NCBI GenBank assembly: GCA_030430535.1
Contig: JAUIKY010000002.1
Coordinates: 62,001-126,000, forward strand
Reading direction: 5' to 3'
DNA: 64,000 nucleotides
Source: Bacteroidia bacterium
GTDB lineage: Bacteria > Bacteroidota > Bacteroidia > Flavobacteriales > Flavobacteriaceae
Made by a program: the position numbers and the translations under genes. Positions 9,173 through 17,664 of this stretch are shown piece by piece. The notes beneath the pieces are model-generated. The model saw only the letters and a list, made by a program, of their open reading frames with translations, had not been told where the DNA came from and searched no databases. Position 1 is the stretch's first letter; every line of letters starts with the position of its first letter.

Positions 9173-10675
9173 TTATTCAGTTAAATAAATACTGCCACGC
9201 AACCCAATCCCTTTATGCTTTTTTAGAATTTCAGCCATCGTTCTTGCTGTAAAAGTTGCCCCTTCCATACCAGTGTGGGTGTGGTCTTTCGGAAAAAAGT
9301 CTTTTACCTTTTCCTTACCCAGCTCTTGGTATTTTTGGGCCACGGCATCACTTAAATCGATAAAAATGGCATTTTCGGCCTCGGCAGCTTCCCTCGCCCA
9401 CTTTACATAAGTATCGAAACGTTGTTCCACTTTCCCATGGGGCCATTCGTTTCGGGGCGTTAAGCTTAAAACCACGGGGATTGCCCCCTTTTCTCTAGTA
9501 TCCCTAATCATTTTTTTCATATACCATCCGTAGGTGTGCACTGTTTCCGTTAAGCTATCACGCTTAACCTCCTGAGTTTCGTCGCCCATACCTTTTAACG
9601 AACCACGGTATTTTTTCTTGTCGATATTACCGGCATCGTTATGCCCAAATTGAATGAATACAATGTCGTCTTTTTGAAATTCTTTTTTGGCCTCATCCCA
9701 TAAACCTTCGTAAATAAAGGTTCGTGTACTTCTGCCTCCCCGGGCTTTGTTAATAACATTTACCTGCATGGTATCGCAAAATTTAGGGAAGGCCATTCCC
9801 CAACCTATTGCATTGGGATTGCTACTGTTGGCCATGGTTGAATCACCAATTAAAAAGATATTCTTCTTTTTGGGTAGCTCAACCTTGGGGTTTTCAAGTA
9901 TATGCTCTTTTAGCGGATTATCTGTTTTTTGCAATTCATCAACAATAATCGAAGCCGCCAAAACCGCGCCTTTTGCCGAAGTGTGCGTATGGTCGCGCTT
10001 ATAAAAATAAATTCCAGTAACGTTTTCTTCACCATTCTTTTCAAGTTCAACGGCCATTTTATCATTCAAATCAATAAATGTTACGTTATTTCGTTCGGCA
10101 ATTTGCTTGGCCCAAAGCCCGTAAGAACGGTCGTTTCTTGGCACTCTTCCGTCCTCCCATTTATTTCGTGGAATGGGCGACATAATTACAGGAATAGCTC
10201 CTTTGGCCTTGGCGTCCTTAACTATTTTTTCAATGTACCATCCGTAACTATGCACAATTTCGTGTTCGCCGGTTATCATATTGTCTATCTCCTCGGTTTC
10301 ATCACCAATGCCCTTAATCGTTCCCCGGGCACGAATGGTATCGTTCACAGGTCCATTGTCATTGTGCCCAAATTGAATGAGCACATAATCACCTTTTTTC
10401 AGTTTGTTGTTTACGGTATCCCATAATCCTAAATTCTGATACGTTCGGCTACTGGTACCTCCCAAGGCGTGGTTTTCAACTGTCACTTTCGAAGAATCCA
10501 AAAACTGACCGATAAAATCGCCCCAGCCCCAAAGGCCGCCATAGCCATCACCACGACCATTTTTTACAGTGGAATCGCCAACCGTATAAACCGTTGGTTT
10601 CGTGTTGCTTTGTTGTGCGCAGTTTGAAAATGAAACTGCCAAAAAAAGAATCAGTAGATATTGAAATACTTTCAT
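9173..10675 (-). CDS. Tandem two-domain GDSL (SGNH) esterase lipoprotein, CE12-like
   Basis: 500 residues, lipobox FSNC (Cys19), so membrane anchored. It contains two complete SGNH hydrolase domains in series, about residues 28-250 and 272-492. Each keeps block I (VGDSTVKNG; IGDSTMANS), block II (GGTSSRT; GGRSTRT), block III (FGHND) and the catalytic DxxH (DHTHT in both). The order and the YGWY and PRNxW segments match rhamnogalacturonan acetylesterase-type CE12 enzymes. It probably removes acetyl groups from GalA of rhamnogalacturonan. Last gene of a three-gene minus operon, 20 bp after GH2. Both active sites look intact, so the second domain is not an inactive remnant. Substrate is inferred from family and context. 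Confidence 0.85.
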   Translation of the reverse strand: MKVFQYLLILFLAVSFSNCAQQSNTKPTVYTVGDSTVKNGRGDGYGGLWGWGDFIGQFLDSSKVTVENHALGGTSSRTYQNLGLWDTVNNKLKKGDYVLIQFGHNDNGPVNDTIRARGTIKGIGDETEEIDNMITGEHEIVHSYGWYIEKIVKDAKAKGAIPVIMSPIPRNKWEDGRVPRNDRSYGLWAKQIAERNNVTFIDLNDKMAVELEKNGEENVTGIYFYKRDHTHTSAKGAVLAASIIVDELQKTDNPLKEHILENPKVELPKKKNIFLIGDSTMANSSNPNAIGWGMAFPKFCDTMQVNVINKARGGRSTRTFIYEGLWDEAKKEFQKDDIVFIQFGHNDAGNIDKKKYRGSLKGMGDETQEVKRDSLTETVHTYGWYMKKMIRDTREKGAIPVVLSLTPRNEWPHGKVEQRFDTYVKWAREAAEAENAIFIDLSDAVAQKYQELGKEKVKDFFPKDHTHTGMEGATFTARTMAEILKKHKGIGLRGSIYLTE

Positions 10676-10695
10676 AAAAAGTGTATTGAATTGAA

Positions 10696-13560
10696 TTAAA
10701 TGTTTCTAAAATCAAACCATAGCGTCATGGGTATGCCATCATCACCGCTTTTTATCCTAATATTTGTGGGCTGGCTTTCCGGCCCCTGGTGTTCCAACGG
10801 TTTGAAAGCACGCATACCGGGAATTTCATACATAAACGAGATATTCCCTTCTGGAAAATCGGGCTGCGGAAACACCTTTGAAACAGCATGCTTAGGCAGA
10901 TCTGGGGTAAACAACCTTAGGAACAGTTTGTCGTTTTCACTAAAAAATTTAAAATTACCTTTTTCAGTTTTTAGGTTTCCGGCCACAAAATTGGCGTGGT
11001 AGCCCTTAAATTCTGGATACACCAAGTTTTCGAAGCTCTCGCCCGTTACGGTCGTGTTGTAATCTTTGTCCCAAAGCCCGAATTCGGTACCCTTTATTCT
11101 GTTTTTCCAAACGTGGTAAGGCCCATTTCCTAAAAACCTCATGCCCTTAACACCTTTCTCCGGAAAATTGAAGGTCACTCCAAATTTATCTATGGCACCC
11201 TCAAAAAATGCCCCGTCGAAACCACTATTTCGTCCTGCATTTTTGAGAAGAATTAAATTTAATTTCAATCGGCCGTCGTTGAACAATGTCCAAGTGGCCG
11301 TATCAATACCACCGGAATATTTTATGGTGCAAATAGCAGCATCGTTATTTTCCTCAACTGAAACAGATTCCACTTCGGCCTTCATACCCACAGGTTTGGG
11401 GCCATTTACAAACGGCACATCCCCTTTTTGATTTTCAATCTTAATGATTTCTCCGGTGGAAGCATTTAATGTTACCGAAAGCGTTTTGCTTTCTAAAAGC
11501 ACTTCATTACCAGATTTTGTAGCTTTCGCTGATTTTTTTGATGTCTTTTTTGCAATGAATTTATTGGCAAAATAGGGTGCACGGTGTATGGGCCAGGACC
11601 AAGTATAGATTTCCCTGCCGTGTTTATCGTGCGCTATGATTTCCAGCCAATCGCCTTCAAAAAAGTTTTGTGGTACATTAAACTTTATTTTTCGGGTTTC
11701 GCCCGGCTCAACGCTTTCCATTTTTATAGCATTTGAAGCGATTACTTCAGCTTTGGTATCCTTGTACATGGCATCACCTGAAACCTTCAGTACCCTGTAT
11801 TCCAATTGGCATTCGTTAAGATTGGTGAAAATGTATTCGTTGGAAATTAAAAATGAACCATCGAAAGTTGAAGTGATCATTTTGGGCTCGAACTGAATGG
11901 GCGACCATACTTCCTTTACGGTAAAAAAGCTACCCTCCTTTTCGCGGTGCGGCCCCAAAACGCCATCGGCTGCCAAATTCCCTTTCGAATCGTATTTTCT
12001 ATCTCCGGTCCAATCGGTGCGCAATACGGCCTCATCGAGCATCGCCCAAATGAACCCTCCGGCAAACAACGGGCTTTGCTTGTAACGTTTCCAAAAATCC
12101 TCCAATCCAGCACCAATGCCGTTATCATAAGTTCCGTGCATGAATTCGGTGGGTAAAAACACGTTTTCTCCATTGTTAAAACGGTGCATGCCTGTTAAAT
12201 ACGTGGGATAATGATGGGTATCCCAACCGTTGAAATCGGCCCACGGATGGATAACGATTCGTTTTTGTGGATCGTAAATATGAAATACATGATCTATTTC
12301 GTAGTTCCAACCACCTTCGTTGCCGTGATCCCAAATGATTACCGAAGGGTGGTTAACATCACGTTGCACGGTCTCCTTGATCAATTGGGTACCGGTTTTG
12401 GTATCATAACCGTTTTGCCAACCGGCCACTTCGTTGAGTACAAAAAGCCCCAACGAATCGCAAACTTCCAAAAAGTGGGTATCTGGCGGATAATGGAACC
12501 GTACGGCGTTCATATTCATATCCTTAATCAAGTTCACATCTAAAACACTGATGGCCTTGTCGGTGCTTCTTCCAGATTCCGGCCAAATCACATGGCGATT
12601 GATGCCCTTTAGCAAAATCTTTTTTCCGTTGACGTAAATGCCGTCCTTTTTCAAAAACTCAAGCGTCCTAAAACCAATTCGTGTTGATTTAGTATGCAAA
12701 ACCTTATCGTCACTTTTCAAGGTCAACGTCAAGGTGTACAGGTTCGGGGCTTCGGGATTCCATGCTTTTACGCCGTTCCATTGTGCGTTTATAGTTTGAA
12801 AATTTTCGTTGTCCTTTAATTTAAAAGTGAAGGTTTCAAAACTTTCATTCCCTCCAACTGGAGCAATGCTTGCTTCGACCGTTGCATTGTCGGGTATATT
12901 TTTAAGATTGAGTTCCGCTTTTAACGAACCGTCCATTTTAGCATCAATGGCTACATGGTCGATAAACGATTTTGGAGAAACCTCCAACCAAACGGGGCGG
13001 TAAATACCCCCAAACAGCCACCAATCGGTCTTTCGTTCGGCATTGTTTACCGTATTGTTGCTGGAATGTTTCGACACGTGTACTTCCAACAAGTTTTCCT
13101 CACCATATTTCAATAGCGAAGTGATATCATACTTGAATTCATAAAAACCGCCCTGGTGTATATCGCCGGCCGATTTCCCATTTATTTTCACTTCGGTATC
13201 GGTCATCGCCCCTCCAAAAACAATAGTTACGTTTTGGTTTTTGTAAGTTTCCGGAACGTTGAATTTATATTTGTAAAAACCTTCCTCCTTACTTGGCTCC
13301 TCTTGGTTCAACTCTTTGTACCAACGCCCATAAGTGTATTCGCCAAAACCCTGAAGTTCCCAGTTTGAGGGTACATTTATGGTAGTCCACTCATTGCTCT
13401 TTCGGCCACCGGTGCACATGAATTCCCATTCTACCGGGTTTTTAAAATCCTTCCCCGAAAGGAATATTTTTTCAGTTTCTTGTGCATTTACATTGAAGCC
13501 TGTTAATACGGCAAAAAATACCAATGCGAATTGGTGTCTAACATTTTTAAAATAAATCAT
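10696..13560 (-). CDS. Glycoside hydrolase family 2 enzyme, probable beta-galactosidase
   Basis: 954-residue secreted GH2 protein with a signal peptide ending NVNAQ. It has the sugar-binding jelly-roll (about 30-195), immunoglobulin-like domain (200-300), TIM barrel (300-560) and C-terminal beta domains including a beta-galactosidase small-chain-like region (about 690-950). The acid/base is Glu415 in DHGNEGGWN and the nucleophile is Glu472 in PTEFMHG. The NRHVIWPESGR segment is the family NRH-type motif. It begins six bases after the GDSL stop at 13567 and is followed by the tandem esterase. A role in removing beta-galactosyl side groups from rhamnogalacturonan-I is inference; beta-glucuronidase or another GH2 specificity cannot be excluded. 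Confidence 0.88.
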   Translation of the reverse strand: MIYFKNVRHQFALVFFAVLTGFNVNAQETEKIFLSGKDFKNPVEWEFMCTGGRKSNEWTTINVPSNWELQGFGEYTYGRWYKELNQEEPSKEEGFYKYKFNVPETYKNQNVTIVFGGAMTDTEVKINGKSAGDIHQGGFYEFKYDITSLLKYGEENLLEVHVSKHSSNNTVNNAERKTDWWLFGGIYRPVWLEVSPKSFIDHVAIDAKMDGSLKAELNLKNIPDNATVEASIAPVGGNESFETFTFKLKDNENFQTINAQWNGVKAWNPEAPNLYTLTLTLKSDDKVLHTKSTRIGFRTLEFLKKDGIYVNGKKILLKGINRHVIWPESGRSTDKAISVLDVNLIKDMNMNAVRFHYPPDTHFLEVCDSLGLFVLNEVAGWQNGYDTKTGTQLIKETVQRDVNHPSVIIWDHGNEGGWNYEIDHVFHIYDPQKRIVIHPWADFNGWDTHHYPTYLTGMHRFNNGENVFLPTEFMHGTYDNGIGAGLEDFWKRYKQSPLFAGGFIWAMLDEAVLRTDWTGDRKYDSKGNLAADGVLGPHREKEGSFFTVKEVWSPIQFEPKMITSTFDGSFLISNEYIFTNLNECQLEYRVLKVSGDAMYKDTKAEVIASNAIKMESVEPGETRKIKFNVPQNFFEGDWLEIIAHDKHGREIYTWSWPIHRAPYFANKFIAKKTSKKSAKATKSGNEVLLESKTLSVTLNASTGEIIKIENQKGDVPFVNGPKPVGMKAEVESVSVEENNDAAICTIKYSGGIDTATWTLFNDGRLKLNLILLKNAGRNSGFDGAFFEGAIDKFGVTFNFPEKGVKGMRFLGNGPYHVWKNRIKGTEFGLWDKDYNTTVTGESFENLVYPEFKGYHANFVAGNLKTEKGNFKFFSENDKLFLRLFTPDLPKHAVSKVFPQPDFPEGNISFMYEIPGMRAFKPLEHQGPESQPTNIRIKSGDDGIPMTLWFDFRNI

Positions 13561-13566
13561 AGTTAT

Positions 13567-14874
13567 TTAGTTTCCGTCTGGTTTTTCTATTTCAAATCGT
13601 GTGCTCATGGGTAAAGACCAATCCTTAAAATTATCTGGTTTTTCGGGATCGAAATTTGACATGCTTGTCTTTAAATATTGTGTAATTTCTAAATTTAACT
13701 TTTTTATTCCGGATATAACACATTTAGCCACTTGGTTGGCTCCAAAGCTATTAAAATGTGTATCGTCGGCCAAAGGTTTTGTCTGCCCAGGAAAAGTACT
13801 AGCGGGATAATGCACAAATGCCTTTACCGATGCGTTATTACCCCAACTTTGGTACATAGTTCGGGTCATTTTTGTTAAATCGATTAATGGTAATTCAAGG
13901 TCTTTGGCCACTTTACGCATGGCATCAGGAAAATCGCCATGGGTTTCCTTTAAAACGCCTTGGTTGGTAAAATGGCGTCTTTCGGTGGGCGTTAACAATA
14001 TGACATGCCCTCCTTGGGATTTAAATGCTGTTGCATATTCTTTTAGCAAACTGGTGTAAAGTCCCCATGCACCATTGCCCTCGCCTTTTATCTTTTCGTC
14101 ATTATGGCCGAATTCAATGAATAAGTAATCGCCCGGTTTCATAGTTGTCAATATTTTTTTAAAACGCAGGGCGCCTTTGAAAGCTGGTAACGACGATCCC
14201 GATTCGGCATAGTTGGCCACAACAACATCATCCGTTAAATAATTGGTGAAAAACTGTCCCCACGACGCCCATGGCTCAACATCTTGATCGGTTACCGTAG
14301 AATCGCCAGCCAAAAAGAAGGTCGTTACATTTTTTGCAGGCGATATTTTTATGCTTTGTATGGCAGGATTTCCCAAAAACTCTAAGGTCAATTTATCGTC
14401 CCAGTTCAGTTGGTTTCTATCGCGGTCTTTGACTTTTATGGAAGCGGACGCATCAATTCTCGGAGACCGCACATTGACCACAAAAGTTTCTGTACAAGTT
14501 TCATTTTTAGCCAATTCTTTTTCTTGGAGCATCAAGCGTCTTGATTCTGCCTTTATAGTGGTTTTTGATAGTTTGTTCCCTCCCAAAACCACCTCTACTC
14601 TATAATTTCCCTCGGGCAATTGTACCGAAAAGTAAATGGATGTATTGGCCGTAATAAAGTTTTTTTTTGTTTTTACATGTTTTACAGAACCAAAATCGAA
14701 ACCGTAGCCCTTCTCTTCAGAATAAACACTTGTTTGCGGAACCTGTATGCCATCAGCCTGCTCTACCTTTTTTCCGAAGTAAAAGGTTTTAGCTAAATCC
14801 TTATTTTGGCTTATAGCCAGCAAAGAAAAACTTAAAAAAAATAGTATTGAAATACCTTTAATAATACGTGTCAT
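13567..14874 (-). CDS. Secreted GDSL (SGNH) esterase, CE12-like, with N-terminal beta domain
   Basis: 435 residues. A signal peptide (ends about LLAISQ) is followed by a roughly 140-residue beta-sandwich like the N-terminal domain of YxiM/YesT-type rhamnogalacturonan acetylesterases (FDFGSVKHVK, NYRVEVVLGG). The SGNH domain is at about 185-410 with AGDSTVTDQ, an ESGSSLPAF segment for block II, FGHND, and the catalytic ADDTHFN. First gene of the operon with GH2 and the tandem esterase. Its promoter carries operator site B. Probable pectin or rhamnogalacturonan O-acetylesterase. Confidence 0.85.
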   Translation of the reverse strand: MTRIIKGISILFFLSFSLLAISQNKDLAKTFYFGKKVEQADGIQVPQTSVYSEEKGYGFDFGSVKHVKTKKNFITANTSIYFSVQLPEGNYRVEVVLGGNKLSKTTIKAESRRLMLQEKELAKNETCTETFVVNVRSPRIDASASIKVKDRDRNQLNWDDKLTLEFLGNPAIQSIKISPAKNVTTFFLAGDSTVTDQDVEPWASWGQFFTNYLTDDVVVANYAESGSSLPAFKGALRFKKILTTMKPGDYLFIEFGHNDEKIKGEGNGAWGLYTSLLKEYATAFKSQGGHVILLTPTERRHFTNQGVLKETHGDFPDAMRKVAKDLELPLIDLTKMTRTMYQSWGNNASVKAFVHYPASTFPGQTKPLADDTHFNSFGANQVAKCVISGIKKLNLEITQYLKTSMSNFDPEKPDNFKDWSLPMSTRFEIEKPDGN

Positions 14875-14888
14875 TTATGAATTTTCGA

Positions 14889-14933
14889 CTAAAATATTGG
14901 GATAAAAAAAAAGATCCATCCTGTACTATGATG
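14889..14933 (-). promoter_or_regulatory. Promoter with predicted GntR operator (site B) for the esterase/GH2 operon
   Basis: Minus strand: CATCATAGTACAGGATGG (14933-14916), 19 bp that are mostly T, then TATTTTAG (14896-14889), which matches TAnnTTTG except in the final triplet. Motif and spacing equal those at sites A and C. The motif has a GTAC core and CATC/GATG ends, an approximate dyad of the kind GntR proteins bind. It sits inside the terminator hairpin of the GntR gene. Confidence 0.65.
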
Positions 14934-14950
14934 AATCTTCATTTTTTTTG
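14907..14950 (-). terminator. Terminator hairpin of the GntR gene, overlapping operator B
   Basis: Arms 14911-14920 and 14930-14939 (AAGATCCATC with GATGAATCTT on the plus strand) pair with one mismatch around a nine-base loop. On the minus strand the stem runs straight into nine T (14912-14904), a classic intrinsic terminator, and an A-run precedes it, so it could also work on the plus strand. It lies 28 bp after the GntR stop. Confidence 0.75.
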
Positions 14951-14966
14951 TAAAAATTTGAACGGA

Positions 14967-16013
14967 TTAAACCGAATTTCGTTCTATGTATTCAAACACA
15001 TTTTTCACCTTTTCTTTCTTATTGTTGAGCACCAAATATGCCGCAGTTTCGCCCATGGCTTTAAAGTGGGTACTTACCACGTTAATGCCCAGTAAATCTT
15101 TTAGAGGTGTATCGTTATACGAAATAATCCCAATGTCTTTACCCAAAATCAAGTTTTTCTTTCTTACCTGCCGCACCAGATTAACCAAATCATTTTCTTC
15201 AATTACAATGTAGACATCTTTACTATCAAGATCCATATCCTCATAAATCTCATTTAGTATTTCAAAATCAAATTGATGCTCAGAACAGAATTTTGTAAAT
15301 CCGTGAACAATTCTTTGCGGATAAGGGTAAACTGTTTTCGTGGGGTACACCAAAACGAGCTTATCGTACTTTAATAAATTATTAAGTCCCTGATTTAACG
15401 CCTGGTAAATATCCTCTTTAAAATCTTGATAAACGGCACCAAAATCACCATTAATATCAATTTTCCTATTATCCAAAATAACCAGTTTGTCTTTAGGTAT
15501 TTTCTCAATAGCCTCTTTCACCTGCGGGGTTGAACTAATGTGGTTCGAGTCTTCGGCCTTAAAATGGGGCATAATTACATAATAATCGAACGCTCCCAAA
15601 TTTCTTTCCAAAGTCTTAATAAATATCGATTCTTCACAATGGTAAACCGATAGCGTAACGTGGGCATTGATACCAAGTGCTTTTACAAACGAATTAAAAA
15701 TCATCATTTTGTAAGAACTCAGTTTATTCACCATAAAAAAGACATTTATTTTCGATATTAAATCGGTCTTTGTTATGTAATAGCCTTTGCCTTTTACAGA
15801 CACAATAGCCTTTTGCTCCTTTAACTGTTTATAAGCCTTCTCTACGGTGTCTCTGGAGAGATAACACGATTCGCTCAACTCATTTATTGATGGTATTTTT
15901 TCACCAACCCTTAATTTACCTTTTGATATATCGTTTATTATCGAATCTACTATCTGTTTATATTTGGGAACACGGGATGACTCATTGATTTTTATTTCAA
16001 TTACTTGAGACAT
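14967..16013 (-). CDS. GntR-type transcriptional regulator with LacI-like sensor domain
   Basis: 348 residues. Residues 5-78 form a GntR winged helix (VPKYKQIVDSIIND, GEKIPSINELSES, LSRDTVEKAYKQL, VKGKGYYI). From about 85 to the end is a periplasmic-binding-protein/LacI-like sensor (INVFFMVNKLSSYK, FDYYVIMPHF, LVILDNRKID, DIGIISYNDTPLKDLL), the same architecture as AraR-type sugar repressors. It has no export signal and is cytosolic. Bidirectional placement between the esterase operon and the GH28 operon, with matching operator-like motifs in front of both and in front of the SusCD operon, makes it the likely local regulator. The ligand is unknown; an oligosaccharide-derived sugar is plausible. 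Confidence 0.88.
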   Translation of the reverse strand: MSQVIEIKINESSRVPKYKQIVDSIINDISKGKLRVGEKIPSINELSESCYLSRDTVEKAYKQLKEQKAIVSVKGKGYYITKTDLISKINVFFMVNKLSSYKMMIFNSFVKALGINAHVTLSVYHCEESIFIKTLERNLGAFDYYVIMPHFKAEDSNHISSTPQVKEAIEKIPKDKLVILDNRKIDINGDFGAVYQDFKEDIYQALNQGLNNLLKYDKLVLVYPTKTVYPYPQRIVHGFTKFCSEHQFDFEILNEIYEDMDLDSKDVYIVIEENDLVNLVRQVRKKNLILGKDIGIISYNDTPLKDLLGINVVSTHFKAMGETAAYLVLNNKKEKVKNVFEYIERNSV

Positions 16014-16120
16014 AAAGATGGGGAAATAATGTTTAGTTTTAGCTTAGTCAATATAGCAAAAAAACAACAATAACTTAAGACTAGAGCGTGAAACTTCCTT
16101 TTTTTATGTTTTTTTAACAC

Positions 16121-16164
16121 ATGACGGTACAGGATACCTTTTTTTTATCAAAATGATATTTTTA
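16121..16164 (+). promoter_or_regulatory. Promoter with predicted GntR operator (site C) for the GH28 operon
   Basis: Plus strand: CATGACGGTACAGGATAC (16120-16137), 19 bp, then TATTTTTA (16157-16164), near the TAnnTTTG consensus. The GH28 start at 16188 follows 23 bp later. It also contains the perfect GGTACAGGATACC near-dyad (GGTA/TACC). It lies in the 174-bp divergent gap next to the GntR start, so it could also affect the regulator's own expression. Confidence 0.65.
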
Positions 16165-16187
16165 TAGTTTTTTAAAACTTATTTTTA

Positions 16188-17654
16188 ATGATAAAACAAA
16201 ATCTTTTTTTCATCTGTATTGTTTCCCTCATTTTTTCATCGTGCAAAGAAGAAAAAAGCACTAGTACTCCCCCTAAGCAATCTACTCCAGAATGGGTGGA
16301 TAAAGTGGGGGCAAAATCCTTTGAAATAAGCGGAGAAACCTATTATGTAAACGACTTTGGCGCCATTAACGACGGAAAAACACTATGCACTGAAGCCATA
16401 CAAAAAACCATCGATGCTTGTGCTGAAAACGGTGGCGGCACCGTAAGTTTTAAACCAGGTGATTATTTAACGGGCTCCATTTTTATTAAAAGCAACATTA
16501 AATTTGAAGTGTCAAAAGGCGTAAAAATTTTGGGCAGTGAAAATATTGAAGACTATAAAGAAATCGACACTCGTATTGCCGGTATCGAAATGATTTGGCC
16601 TGCTGCACTTATAAACGTTAGAAACGAAAATAACGTAATTATTGATGGCGAGGGCACTGTTGATGGGCAAGGCAAAGTGTTTTGGGATTATTATTGGGAT
16701 CTTCGTAAAAACGATTACGAGCCACGTGGACTGCGTTGGATTGTAGATTACGATGCCAAACGCCCACGCACCTTCCTCATTTCAAACTCAAAAGATGTTG
16801 TGTTTAAAAACTTGAATATTCAACGGGCTGGATTCTGGACGGTTCAGGTTTTGTATTCCGAATATATTACCGTTGATGGGCTTACCATTAAAAACAATAT
16901 TGGAGGCCATGGCCCAAGCACAGATGGCATTGATATCGATTCCTCAAAATGGATTTTAGTGCAAAATTGTGATATCGATTGCAATGATGATAACTTCTGT
17001 TTAAAAGCCGGTCGCGATTGGGACGGACAACGTGTAAATAAACCCACAGAATACGTGGTGATTAAAGATTGTATTGCCCGACAAGGTGCCGGATTATTCA
17101 CTTTGGGCAGCGAAACCGCAGGCAGCATCCGCCATGTTTACGTATCGAACATAAAAGGTATGGGCACAAAAAACGGACTAAACATCAAATCGGCGACCAA
17201 TCGAGGCGGTACGATTGAAGACATTTACATGGAAAACATAAAAATGGATAGCGTTGGGCACTTTATGAAAGTCAGTATGAACTGGAATCCAGCCTACAGC
17301 TATTCAAAATTACCCGAGGAATTTGATGAAAATACCATCCCCGAACATTGGAAAAAAATGCTCATGAAAGTTGAACCTGAAAAAGGCATTCCTACTTTTA
17401 GAAATATTACATTAAACAATATCAATGTTACAGGTGCAGAAACGGCCATAAACGTTACTGGCATGCCCGAATCGATCATTAAAGACATCAATTTAAACAA
17501 CGTTTATATTAAAGCCAAAACCGCAGGGCAAATAAAACACAGTGCCAATTGGACGCTCAACAATGTTAAAATAATTGCTGAAGACGCCTCAAAAATTTCC
17601 CTTGAAAACACGAACCAAATTGCATTCCCTGAAGCTACTTATACCAACAACTAA
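16188..17654 (+). CDS. GH28 polygalacturonase-family lipoprotein
   Basis: 488-residue lipoprotein (IFSSC, Cys19) with a right-handed beta-helix of GH28. The catalytic aspartates are visible as STDGID (Asp246) and CNDDNF (Asp267, Asp268). The usual GHG motif is replaced by LGSETAGS at about 306, as in many bacterial exo-acting or rhamnogalacturonan-type GH28 enzymes. It would hydrolyse galacturonosyl linkages in pectin; the esterases, GH2 and GH43 nearby favour rhamnogalacturonan or its oligosaccharides (inference). First gene of the plus-strand operon, with operator C directly upstream and the CBM9-like gene ten bases downstream. Confidence 0.9.
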   Translation: MIKQNLFFICIVSLIFSSCKEEKSTSTPPKQSTPEWVDKVGAKSFEISGETYYVNDFGAINDGKTLCTEAIQKTIDACAENGGGTVSFKPGDYLTGSIFIKSNIKFEVSKGVKILGSENIEDYKEIDTRIAGIEMIWPAALINVRNENNVIIDGEGTVDGQGKVFWDYYWDLRKNDYEPRGLRWIVDYDAKRPRTFLISNSKDVVFKNLNIQRAGFWTVQVLYSEYITVDGLTIKNNIGGHGPSTDGIDIDSSKWILVQNCDIDCNDDNFCLKAGRDWDGQRVNKPTEYVVIKDCIARQGAGLFTLGSETAGSIRHVYVSNIKGMGTKNGLNIKSATNRGGTIEDIYMENIKMDSVGHFMKVSMNWNPAYSYSKLPEEFDENTIPEHWKKMLMKVEPEKGIPTFRNITLNNINVTGAETAINVTGMPESIIKDINLNNVYIKAKTAGQIKHSANWTLNNVKIIAEDASKISLENTNQIAFPEATYTNN

Positions 17655-17664
17655 TACTTAACTG

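Noticed and set aside
9929-10426. 165-codon plus-strand frame opposite the tandem esterase
   Set aside because: Lies wholly antisense to the conserved esterase, no ribosome or promoter signal, composition explained by the opposite strand.
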